Source: Takakia lepidozioides (taxonomy: Eukaryota > Streptophyta > Takakiopsida > Takakiales > Takakiaceae). From it: a stretch of DNA of 64,000 nucleotides. The stretch covers positions 22,876,001 through 22,940,000 of the forward strand of contig CM060734.1 of NCBI GenBank assembly GCA_030704615.1, given 5' to 3'. The position numbers and the translations under genes are program-made. The notes below the pieces were generated by a model. It saw nothing but the letters and a program-made list of their open reading frames with translations, made no database searches and was not told the DNA's origin. Every line of letters begins with the position of its first letter. Position 1 is the stretch's first letter. Of this stretch, positions 44,640 through 55,249 are shown one piece after another.

Positions 44640-47042
44640 AGTTTAATGAAGTTGCTTTTCTTTTTTTCTTTTTACTATTCTTGGTAAGCCACCTGTGGTG
44701 ATGAAGATTTTGGTGATGTGTAGAATAAAACTGATCCTGGCAAGGGCCATAAGAACACTCATAAACTGATGTACTGCTCTGAAATGATTTAGAAATGCAC
44801 CTCTTTGCCCTTCTCTAGGGCTGCCATGCTTGCACGACGCCACATCCTGTTCAGCCATAGTGTTGAACACTCCCTTTGCATCCTAGATGCACCCACATTT
44901 TGCAAACATGTCCACTAGGGTATTGTTCCGAATGACATCTGGTACAATTCCAGCTCTGAAGATGTCGCCATGCACCTCTTTCCTCTTTTCCACAGCTGCC
45001 AGGGCAGTGTTTAGAATGACATTTGGTACAATTCCAGCTTTGATGATATCCCCATGCATCTCTTTGCCCTTCTCCAGGGCTGCCAAGCTTGCACAAGCAT
45101 TGCAAATGCACACAAACATAATGTGCTTCCCCCATCATTTGCTCATAGGTCTCCAAAGCCTCCATCCCACGTCCCTGCTGTGCATACCCTGCAAGCATCG
45201 CACTCCACAACACCACATCTGGTTCAGCCATAGTGTCGAACACTCCCTTTGCATCCTAAATGCACCCACATTTTGCAAACATGTCCACCAGGGTATTGTT
45301 CAGAATGACAGCTGGTACAATTCCAGCTCTGAAGATGTCGCCATGGACCCGTTGCCAGGGCAGTGTTTAGAATCACATTTGGTACAATTCCAGCTTTGAC
45401 GATATCCCCATGCACCTCTTTGCCCTTCTCTAGGGCTGCCAGGCTTGCACGACGCCACATCCTGTTCAGCCAGTGTTGAACACTCCCTTTGCATCCTAGA
45501 TGCACCCACATTTTGCAAACATGTCCACTAGGGTATTGTTCAGAATGACATCTGGTACAATTCCAGCTCTGAGATGTCGCCATGGACCTCCTTCCCCTTT
45601 TCCAGAGCTGCCAGGGTAGTGTTTAGAATGACATCAGGTACAATTCCAGCTTTGACGATATCCCCATGCACCTCTTTGCCCTTCTCTAGGGCTGCCAAGC
45701 TTGCATGATGCCACATCTTGTTCAGCCATAGTGTTGAACACTCCCTTTGCATCCTAGATGCATCCACATTTTGCAAACATGTCCACTAGGGTATTGTTCA
45801 AAATGACATCTGGTACAATTCCAACTCTGAGATGTCGCCATGGACCTCTTTCCCCTTTTCTAGAGCTGCCAGGGCAGTGTTCAGAATGACGTTTGGTACA
45901 ATTCCAGCTTTGTTATCCCCATGCACCTCTTTGCCCTTCTCCAGGGCTGTCAGGCTTGCACAAACATTGCGAATGCACACAAACATGATGTGCTTCCCCC
46001 ATCATTTGCTTGTAGGTCTCCAAAGCCTCCATCCCACGTCCCTACTGTGCATACCCTGCAAGCATCGCACTCCATGACACCACATCTCATAGGTCTCCAA
46101 AGCCTCCTTCCCACGTCCTTGATGTGCATACCCTGCAAGCATCGCCTTCCACGACACCACATCTCGTTCAGCCATAGTGTCGAACACTCCCTTTGCATCC
46201 TTGATGCACCCACATTTTGCATACATGTCCACTAGGGCCGTGTTTAGAATGGCATTTGGTACAATTCCAGCTCTGACGATGTCGCCATGGACATCTAGTG
46301 CACTTCTAGCTTTGAAGATGTCACCATGGGCCTCTTCTCCCCCTTTTCCAGGGCTCCCAGGCTTGCACACGCATTGCAAACACAAACAGTCGTGATGTGG
46401 TTTGGCTTCACCCCTTCGTGCATCATTCGCTCATCCAAAGCATCGTTCCACATACATATCTGAATCTGCTGAGATGCTCCTTGGTTTAAAGTCTGTAGAG
46501 CCTTTTTCAGTCTGCCTACCTCACAAAGCATCTTCACATGCCCAGAAGAGCCAGAAGAGGCATTATGGACTCCCTCTCTTTATCCTCTTTCAGAAGCCAA
46601 CGAGCTGACTTACAGAATTTAGTATGCATCTCAGGGCCGAGCCTCCATCCCGCGCCCAAGCTGTGCATATCCTGCAATCATGGCGTTACAAGACACCACA
46701 TCTCCTTCAGTCATATTGTCAAACACTCCCTTTGCATCCTCGATGCACCCACAATTGGCATACATGTCCACGAGGGTATTGTTCAGAACAATATCTGGTT
46801 CAATTCCCGCTTTGATGATGTCACCATGGACCTCTCTGCCCTTTTCCAAGGCTGCTAGGCTTGCACACGCATTGCAGACACAAATAAAGGTGATGTGATT
46901 GGGCTTCACCCCTTCCCACCATTTTCTCATAGGTCTCCAAAGCCTCCATCCCGCACCCATGCTGTGCATATCCTACAATCATTGCACTCCAAGACACCAC
47001 ATTTCGTTCAGCCATTAGGTCGAACACTCCCTTTGCATCCTC
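44640..47042 (-). pseudogene. PPR gene remnant with tandemly duplicated repeat segments
   Basis: The minus strand encodes degenerate PLS-type PPR motifs such as NTLVDMYANCGCIEDAKGVF, GDVVSCNAMIAGYAQLGRGM and NACASLAALEKGREVHGDII. PPR proteins bind organelle RNA, one base per repeat, for editing or processing. Blocks of 236-444 bp are duplicated: the FDTMAE.. start recurs near 44860, 45230, 45470, 45725 and 46170. An N-terminal-type stretch, KMLCEVGRLKKALQTLNQ, lies near 46500. Frames break repeatedly, so no functional protein remains. The gene continues at 61692 beyond the copia insertion. Confidence 0.8.
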
Positions 47043-47047
47043 AATGC

Positions 47048-47316
47048 TGTAGAAGAAGTAGTTAGTCTATACTCAGATTAGGTGTTACTATTAGTTAGTA
47101 GCATCTAGGAGGTTTGAACAGTTAAGACTCTTGGTTCTAGATTTGAACAGATAGATCTAAAGAGGTGTGTTTGAGATCTCAAGAGATGAACCTCTTGCAT
47201 TGTGTAAACTCTGAGCTCGGGGGAGAAGCCGATCATCTTGTTCTTGATCATAAGGCTTCTATGGTTGGGAGGAGAGCTCCACTGTCTAATAAAAATTCTC
47301 TTTGTTATTTACTATA
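47048..47316 (+). repeat. Copia 5' LTR
   Basis: 269 bp from TGTAGAAGAAG to TTTACTATA. It is the intact reference for the split 3' LTR (51475-51546 plus 61487-61691), which matches closely. The 3' terminal dinucleotide is TA rather than CA. Confidence 0.9.
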
Positions 47317-47328
47317 TGGTATCAGAGC
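47317..47328 (+). promoter_or_regulatory. Copia primer-binding site (initiator tRNA-Met)
   Basis: TGGTATCAGAGC follows the LTR directly. This is the standard copia primer site, complementary to the 3' end of plant initiator methionine tRNA. Confidence 0.92.
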
Positions 47329-47419
47329 CAGCTTAGATCTGAAGCAGAGAGAGAGATGGTCTTAGGACCAAATGAGTGGAGAGAGAATCCATCTATGTAA
47401 TTAGTGAGAGTAGGCTCTC

Positions 47420-48200
47420 ATGACGTCATCACCTCCTTTAGGTTCAGGGAACCATGGATCTAACTTTAACACGTTAGATGCTAGAGTGGAGGATAGATTT
47501 GATGGGACTAATTATCATACTTGGAAATTTAGAATGGAAATGATCCTCCTAGACAAGGACTTGTGGTCAGTAGTTGATGGCACTTTAGTGAGGCCAACCA
47601 CAACCAATGGTCAACCTGCATGGGACATGAAAGATCAAAGGGCTAGAGCAAGTCTTATAACAAGTCTCAGAGATAATCAAATGCACTTAGTAACTAGTGC
47701 TTCCACCGCAATGACGATCTGGGACAAGTTGGCCACAATATTTGAGACTAAAGATGTCACGTCAAATGTGTTTGCCACTACTCGTTTTTATAGTCTAAAA
47801 ATGAGTGAAATAGAGAGTGTAGAGCTACACTTGAGTTCCTTCAATGTCTTGAGAAGACAACTCGAAGCAGTAGTGTTGCTTGGGTCATTACCAGAGTCTT
47901 ATGATGGGTTTGTAGTGTCACTAACAGGGCAAAACAACCTATCGGTGGATAATGTCATAGGGCTATTACTTAAAGAGGAAATAAGAAGAAAATGCCAAAC
48001 ATCTACTTATTCTCTGGAAAGTTTGGTAATAAGAAGAAGTCTTGGAAGTCCCCTCAAAAACAAGAGGTAGGAGAATCTAGTGAGTCTGGATATAAGAAGT
48101 CTAAAATAAAATGCTTTTACTGTAAGCAACCTAGTCATATAATCAAGAACTGCAGAAAATGAATGGTGGAGGAAAAGCAAAATGGTGATAGTACTTCACA
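47420..48200 (+). pseudogene. Copia Gag
   Basis: The ATG at 47420 starts a frame with the copia Gag signature: DRFDGTNYHTWKFRMEMIL, LWSVVDGTLVRPT, then NQMHLVTSASTAMTIWDKLA. The frame is lost near 48000, and the CCHC knuckle CFYCKQPSHIIKNC (about 48113-48155) is read in another frame. Gag would form the RNA-containing particle. Confidence 0.88.
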
Positions 48201-48249
48201 GCAACTCTAGCTACTAGAAAAATGGCTAGGAAAGACGGTGCCGTGTTAT

Positions 48250-49936
48250 TTGTAGTCTCCCTTTCAGCTTCTTCTGGTCAAAGTGACATATGGTATGTAG
48301 ACTCTGGGGCATCACATCATATGACCCTGGACAGAGATAATTTTCTAACATACAAAACGATTTCTCCTACTAATATGTGTTATTAGGTGACGACAGTAAA
48401 CATCCTATTAGTGGAGAGGGCACTGTGTCAGTTATGATAGACCAGGGTGAGATGAGAGAGATAGAAGATATCTTGCATGTTCCCTCCCTAACTAAAAACC
48501 TCCTTTCTGTGAGAAAGATTGTCATAGCTGGTTATAAGGTGTTATTCCACAATAGTCAATGTCTCATTTCAGATGAGCAAGGGAATGTGGTGGCAAGTGC
48601 CATACTGGAAAATGATCTATACAAGTTACAGATATTTTGTACAGTTAAGAGAGCTCTTGCTACACAATCCGAGAGGACTATGTCAGAAACAGAACTATGG
48701 CATAGAAGGCTATGACATCTTAGCACTGAGAAACTGAAACAGTTGAAAGACCTATACCTAGTGGAAGGGCTCTCATTAAAGGAAGTAGAACAGACCAGTC
48801 TATGTAAGGGTTGTATAGAAGGAAAACAACACCGACAAAAATTCCCAAAAGATGGAGGTCAACGTGCAAATAGTCTGTTGGAGGTTGTGCACTCAGACGT
48901 GTGCGGCCCTATGCAGACAAAGTCGCTCGGTGGAGCCACCTACTTTGTCACCTTCATCGACGATGTTTCAAGAAGAACAACAGTCAATTTTCTGAAGCAG
49001 AAAAACCAAGTACTAGATAAATTTAAAGAATACAAAGTTCTTACAGAGAAACAGACAGGGAAAACCCTCAAAACTCTGAGGTCAGATAATGGAGGGGAAT
49101 ACATTTCTAATGCCTTCAACCAATTCTGTAAAGATAACGGAATAGTGAGACAATTAACGGTTCCCTATACACCTGAACAAAACGGTGTTGCGGAGCGGAA
49201 GAATAGGTCTCTACAAGAGTGTGCTAGGAGCATGCTCAAGCAGGCTAACCTGCCTAATTATTTTTGGGCGGAAGTAGTGGGAACTACAACCTACCTTCAA
49301 AATAGAACGCCTATAAGAGCAGTCTCGGGAATGACTCCAGAAGAAGTGTGGACAGGTGTGAAGCCAAGTGTATCGCATTGTAAGGTGTTTGGAAGTCGAG
49401 CCTATGCTCATATCCCAGAAGAGAAGAGACAGAAACTGGATTCAAAAAGTGAAGCCTGCATTTTCGTAGGCTACACTGAAGGAGTTAAGGGATATAAACT
49501 GCTTAAGGAGAAAACAAAGACTGTCTTTCATAGTAGGGATGTTGTCTTTGATGAAGCAAGTACAGCTTTTCCAAGAGTGGGAGAAAAACCCAGTCAACAA
49601 TCAAGTTTCCAATCTACTGACAAGACACCTAATGAGATTTCAATAGAATCTGAAGAAGAATGTGAAAATCTCCCTATGGTTGAAGATGAAGTAGATCATA
49701 CTCTTGAAGATGAAGAGGAGGATGAAGCTAGTGAGGAACAAGTAAGTCCACTTCTGCGAAGGTCACGAAGGGAGAGAAAAGTTCTTGAGAGGCTTATCAC
49801 GTCGATGACAGCCGTTGAAGCCGTGAGAGGAGAAATCCCATTGACAGAATCTGCTACCTACGAAGAATCAATGACAGCCCCTGATAAGGTTAAGTGGGAG
49901 CAGGCAATAAACTCTGAATTCAATTCGCTAATATAG
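48250..49936 (+). pseudogene. Copia protease and integrase
   Basis: The protease loop is WYVDSGASHHM (about 48291). After a frame change come LHVPSLTKNLLSVRKI and the GAG-pre-integrase block with its Cys pair (LCKGCIEGKQHRQKFP). The DDE core is intact in one frame: VVHSDVCGPM (about 48888), TLRSDNGGEYIS (about 49075) and PEQNGVAERKNR (about 49170). A long acidic tail (VEDEVDHTLEDEEEDEASEE) precedes RT. Stops at 48713-48715 and 49934-49936 interrupt the polyprotein. Confidence 0.92.
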
Positions 49937-51419
49937 AATCAAACATGGTCACTTACTGACCTACCCCTAGGACGTAAAGTTGTTGGGTGCAAATGGATCT
50001 TTAAGATCAAGCTCAAGTCCGACGGGAGTGTTGACAGGTATAAAGCGCGGCTGGTTGCTAAGGGTTTCTCACAGGTAACAAGGTGTTGACTACAACGACA
50101 TTTTTTCACCTGTTGTAAAAATCACTTCAATAAGAGTATTAATGGCATTGGCAGCCGAGAATGATTTTGATGTCCATCAAATGGATGTCAAAACAATGTT
50201 TCTCAATGGCTACCTACAAAAGACCATTTACATGGATCAGCCTCAAGGTTTTATCAAACCAGAGACCAGAGACAAAGTCTGTAAGTTACATAAGACGCTC
50301 TACGGGCTCAAACAGTCTCCGAGAGCATGGTACGAAAGGATCGATACTTTTCTTCTAACATCTGGATTTAAGAAGAATGTTGCAGATACAAACGTCTACA
50401 TCCTTACACAAGGAAGTCGATTGGTTATATTGGCCTTGTATGTGGATGACGCTGTGCTGGTCAGCAATGATGGTCAAGGATTACTAGTGCAATTCAAAGA
50501 TAAACTGTCCAAGGAGTTTTCCATGACTGATATGGGTTCAATTCAATTTTGTCTTGGCATACAAATCAGTAGAGATAGAGTAAATCGTACTGTTTTTATG
50601 CATCAAGCTAAGTACATTGAAACTAAATTACTGCAATTTAAGTTAGACATGAGTAAAGCAGTCTCAACTCCACTAGAAGCAGGCCTAAAGCTCACAAAAG
50701 AGATATGTCCTCAAACTCAAGAAGACACAGAAGATATGACAAAGGTTCCATATCAGAGTGCTGTGGGTAGCTTAATGTATTGCATGACTTGCACTAGACC
50801 TGATATTGCATACTCAGTGGGAGTCGTCTCATAGTTTCTTTCGAATCCTGGTGAGACCCATTGGAGAGCAATCAAGAGGATTTTTAGGTACCTCAGAGGA
50901 ACATCAACAATGGGATTACTCTACAAAGGAAAGGGGAGAACAAGTCTGGAAGGCTATACAGATGCTGATTGGGCAGGGGATTTCGACAGCAGGAGATCGA
51001 CATCGGGACATTGTTTCACTCTTGCAGGTGGAGCTGTGTCGTGGTCAAGCAAGAGATAGACTGCAACAGTGCTTTCATCAACGGAAGCGGAATACATGGC
51101 AGCCACTCAAGCGGCCAAAGAGGCTGTGTGGTTAAGAAAGTTACTAGGAGACTTGGGTCATAAGCAATCAGGAGCAACAACTATGTATTGTGATAATTAG
51201 AGTGCAATAGCACTAAGTCAAAACCCTAAGTATCATTCTAGGACTAAGCACATAGAAGTGCAACATCATTACATAAGAGAGATAGTGGCCAAAGAAGAAG
51301 TAAACATAGTTTACTGTGCTACAGACGACATGGTTGCAGATATCATGACGAAGAATTTACCAAAGCTCAAGCATTCGAAGTGTACTACTGAGCTTGGCCT
51401 TAGCTCAAGTCTACAGTAG
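49937..51419 (+). pseudogene. Copia reverse transcriptase and RNase H
   Basis: GCKWIFKIKLKSDGSVDRYK and ARLVAKGFSQ begin RT. After a frameshift near 50080 come VHQMDVKTMFLNGYLQKTIY and LYVDDAVLVS with the YVDD box (about 50440). RNase H continues in shifted frames with YTDADWAGD (about 50958), SSTEAEYMAA (about 51077) and HSRTKHIEVQHHYIRE (about 51235). At least three frameshifts and two stops are present. Confidence 0.9.
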
Positions 51420-51465
51420 TTCAAGAACATACACAGAGGCTTTAAAAACTGATTAAGACCTAACT

Positions 51466-51546
51466 AAGTGGGAGTGTAGAAGAAGTAGTTAGTCTATACT
51501 CAGATTAGGTGTTACTATTAGTTAGTAGCATCTAGGAGGTTTGAAC
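51466..51546 (+). repeat. Copia polypurine tract and first part of 3' LTR
   Basis: AAGTGGGAG precedes TGTAGAAG at 51475. The LTR runs 72 bases to GGAGGTTTGAAC and is then broken by MULE copy 3. The last eight bases, GTTTGAAC (51539-51546), are the MULE target duplication. Confidence 0.92.
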
Positions 51547-51585
51547 GGGGGCTGCTATTTCATGAGCGGCATGAGCATGAGAGGA
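51547..51585 (+). repeat. Left terminal inverted repeat of MULE copy 3
   Basis: The end reads GGGGGCTGCTATTTCATGAG followed by CGGCATGAGC. It pairs with the right end over TGCTATTTCATGAGC and then through repeated CATGAGC words in slightly different order. An A-run and further ATGAGC words follow at 51582-51605. Confidence 0.88.
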
Positions 51586-51730
51586 AAAAAAAAAAAGCAT
51601 GAGCAGACCATTGTGAGTCCACGGAAATAGGGTTAGGAGGCACGGAAATAGGGCCGAACATTTTATTGCAAATTTTGTGGCAAGCCACGTCTATACAAGT
51701 GTGTTCTAACTATCATAGCCGGAATGGGCA

Positions 51731-54700
51731 CTACTCTCCTACACCCTCCGAGGAACTTGCCCCACCTTCTTCCTCATCCCCCTCATCCCCCTCGTCCTCG
51801 GAGCTCTGTGATGCATCAGTTCCACTATGCCTCTCAAAAATCCCGTCCTCTCCTTGGGGGACTGTCCACCTCACCTCCTGGGAATCTTCTGCGTCTTCTC
51901 CCCCACTTTCCTCAGCAGAATCCAACACAAATCTACGAGCCCGACGGGCTCTAATAGTTGCTGCCTCCTCCCTCATCTTCATTTTCTTGAGGCTTGCCTC
52001 GTCTAAAATCTGCTGTACACGACTACGTTCGGAACACCTCCTAATGGACACCGAAGCAAGCCGGGCAGCATAAGTAGGAAGGATGTACTCCCTTTCTGGA
52101 CTAGGCATGAAATCCCCCCTGGCAAAAAAAGGCACGTTCCTCCTGCCCATGAACTCCGGTGTAGACGTCCCTCCGGCAGTACTTGGCATCCTACAGTAAG
52201 AACAAATCCACTTCAAGAATGTCAATACCAGCACAACTAGAAAGGGTTTTCAATGAAATAAGAGAGCGGAGGGAGGTGCCTCACGAAATCTGGAGGCAAC
52301 TTACAATGCCACCACTCACTCGTAAACCGGGGGCTCCTCGGCCTCGATCCCAACTTCCTCCCCCTGCTCCTTCTCGGATTTTTCCTCATCCTCCGAGGAT
52401 GCCTCTTCCTCTTTCGACAGACGTTCAGCCGCTGCAAGTTCCGAGTTGTGGAGGGCAGTATCTGGCTCGAAGGCGAACACATGCCTGTCGGACAACGTCC
52501 CTGCCCGCATTGAAGCACCTGAGGAACAAAGCGGGCGGTTAATAGCTTGCGGCATGCAATTGCAGTCGGGCCAGGGGACAAACTGAGCAAGTGAAGGCTT
52601 ACCCGTGCCTCATGTGAGGTCCAGAATCCGCCCTTGGACATCCGAGCACGTCTCCATGAGGGTTTGGATGAAAGCAGGGCTCCGGGTCCGGCTGTACCGC
52701 CACGGTTTGCCTGTCTTTGTGTCCTTCGGCATACTGGAGTGGGGCACATAGTTGTAGAGGACATCGTATGTTACAGGGTCCACAGTGGCATCAACAAGAC
52801 GACCGTCGTTGCGGAATTTGAACGTAGACCCTCTCTTCACAAAGCAATATGCCTCAAACACCAATGTCTGCACATCCAACAAAGAAGGGATCAACTCCAG
52901 GGTCTACTTAACATACACCACAATATGAAGTGAATGCAAAAGATTGATAACTTACACTTTGGCCCTCTGTTCGCAACCCCTGCGTACTGATGCAGAACCA
53001 TTTTCTGAGGAGGACCGGGGTGACACTTTTCGGTGTCCACCTTGCCACCGCATTCTCTGTGGTCTTCCCTCTCGTGGCAATGACAACCACACATCCACCG
53101 TCATCCAGAAGCATCCCCGCCAGCCCAAACCCGGCTTTCCAGTAGTCCTCAGTAAACCTGTTCCAGGTGGGCACACCATCCAGGCCCTCCAGCAGCTCCC
53201 CATCTGGAATGTCGAGGAGAATCATGTCGCAAGCTCTCTCCACCTCAACCCCCCCCAAGTGCTCTTGCAATTCGTGCTCACAGCCGTGAAGAATTCCATC
53301 ATGGCTTCAAAACCAGGGGTGTCTTTAGGCTCTGTACCGCCAGCCCTCTTCTTGGCTTTCCCCTTCTGCTCCGCCAGAGACTTGTTGTGTGCCACCTTCT
53401 TCGCCCTGGCAGCGAGAGCGTCAAGGAAGCTCTCATTGACGCATTGGATGATGGTTGGAGGTTCTAGCTTTGGCCTGTGCGTAAACGTCACCGCCGAATA
53501 CCGGCGTGTAGGCTCGCCCTCAAATGCCAACTTCTTAGCAGAGCCAGTCCCACTCCGAACTGACTTGGGAACCCGGACGACCGGTGACTGGGTAGGAGCA
53601 ACAGCAGTCGAAGGACCTTGAACGAAGTCGTCGTCCGAGTCAATCTCTTGGGTCCCCTCCTGCGCCTCCTCCGATGCCCCGATGGTTTTCTTCTTTTTGG
53701 GTGTTACTGCAGTCACCTGTTTCCTTGTCCTTTTCCTTTGACCTTTACTCTTCTCATGCAATTTCTCCTGAATTCCTGCCTGAGCAAGCTCTGCCGCTTT
53801 CCTGGAGTTCGCAAGCGCTTTTGCCTCTTTTGCACCCAACGGAGGCAGCGGAGCCCGGTTTCGTCGGAATTCAGCATCCAGCTTCAATTGAAACTCGGAT
53901 GGGTCGAGCGAGCCGGGCGGAAGGTCCACATACCAAGGGCAATCGCGCAAATGTTCCAGATGCCACTCCTTCACAATATCGTCAGTGTACATGGAGTCAG
54001 CCCCAGGGTTCCTCCATGCCAGGAAGAATGGTGGCTCGAAAGACAGATGACCTTTCTCCAAAAGGGAGAACTTACAATACCTGCATTCATGAAAAACACA
54101 ATGAGGTCCGAAAATGGCTAGAACTGGAAAACGGCGCCGAATTTCCACTTCAGGGCCAGCCAGTCTAGGGACTTAGCCCGAAAATGGCTAAGTCCCTGGA
54201 CGGCAATAGGGCATCGAACTGGAAAACGGCGCCGAATTTCCAGTTCCGGGCCAGCCACCCTAGGGACTTAGCCCGAAAATGGCTAAGTCCCTGGACGGCA
54301 ATAGGGCCTCGAACTGGAAAACGGCGCCGAATTTCCAGTTCAGGGCCAGCCACCCTAGGGACTTAGCCCGAAAATGGCTAAGCCCCTGGACGGCAATAGG
54401 GCCTCGAACTGGAAAACGGCGCCGAATTTCCAGTTCCGGGCCAGCCAGTCTAGGGACTTAGCCCGAAAATGGCTAAGTCCCTGGACGGCAATAGGGCCTG
54501 GAACTGGAAAACGGCGCCGAATTTCTAGTTCCGGGCCAGCCAGTCTAGGGACTTAGCCCGAAAATGGCTAAGTCCCTGGACGGCAATAGGGCCTGGAACT
54601 GGAAAACGGCGCCGAATTTCCAGTTCGGGCCAGCCAGTCTAGGGACTTAGCCATTTTCGGAGCCCTGACTGGAAATTCGGCGCCATTTTCCCTAACACCA

Positions 54701-55200
54701 CTTGAGGCCTCTAACATCCTGAAATGCCAGGACTTGAAAGAAAGGCAGCGCGTATGTACCTGTACAGAAGGCGCATTGCTGCTTTGTCCGCGTTCGGCTG
54801 GTCGGTGAACTCGTGGCTTCGGCGAGCATCTGCTATCTCCCGAAAAAATAGGTTGGTTTTGTAGAGCATAAAGTACCTCGTCACATAGTCACGTAGGCTC
54901 TCTGCTGCAGGAGATATCTCCATCTTGAACTGATGTGCTTGTGTGTCCAGCTGCTCTTGCGCATTCGTCGTCACCTGTGGAGATTGTCCATCAGATCGCT
55001 TTCCTCAAAAAATACAATGAATCCACCTCCTACTAGAGTAGAAGCCCCAAACGAAGCGTGGGGAAGTACCTGAAACCACCATGTCATGCGGTTCATCCAC
55101 ATGTCGAATGTGGGGTCAGAGAGTTTGTCCGGTTTGGGGAAGCTCCACATGTCCCTGGTACTTTGGGAACCATTCCAGATTTGGAGCCACCGGGTCTGTC
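51731..55200 (-). pseudogene. Six-exon accessory gene of MULE copy 3: beta-class amino-methyltransferase-like
   Basis: Exons on the minus strand: start unclear (about 55200)-55070, 54974-54760, 54080-52956, 52867-52603, 52518-52320 and 52190-51731. All introns are GT-AG and the phases join (for example LLYR|YCKFSLL; T-G|GT-A-S). The middle exon has a Lys/Arg-rich nuclear-signal-like stretch (KGQRKRTRKQ, TPKKKKT). Then comes CDMILLDIPDGE with WNRFTEDYWKAG and LLDDGGCVVVIAT (motif IV-like). Next are SPAFIQTLMETCSDVQGRI, LDLT-stop-GTGASMRAG (motif I, stop TGA at 52612-52610 where Cys is usual) and RHVFAFEPD (motif II). This IV-then-I order is the beta class of N6-adenine/N4-cytosine methyltransferases. 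The tail is acidic. An eight-G run at 53250-53257 also shifts the frame. The motif IV tetrad is IPDG instead of (D/N/S)PP(Y/W), so activity is uncertain even before the breaks. Confidence 0.75.
54110..54690. repeat. 95-bp palindromic tandem array filling an intron
   Basis: About five or six units of 95 bp start at about 54184, 54279, 54374, 54469 and 54564. Each contains GGCTAAGTCCCTGGACGGCA, AAAACGGCGCCGAATTTC and GGGACTTAGCCC, so every unit can fold on itself. It occupies most of intron 2 (54081-54759) of the minus-strand gene. The words match those at 1-2148. Confidence 0.9.
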
Positions 55201-55249
55201 CAACCACCCAGCATATTCGTAAGCGCCAAACACCACACGAATATCCACG

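Noticed and set aside
47317-47335. tRNA gene suggested by TGGTATCAGAGC
   Set aside because: It is the copia primer-binding site directly after the LTR. No cloverleaf surrounds it.
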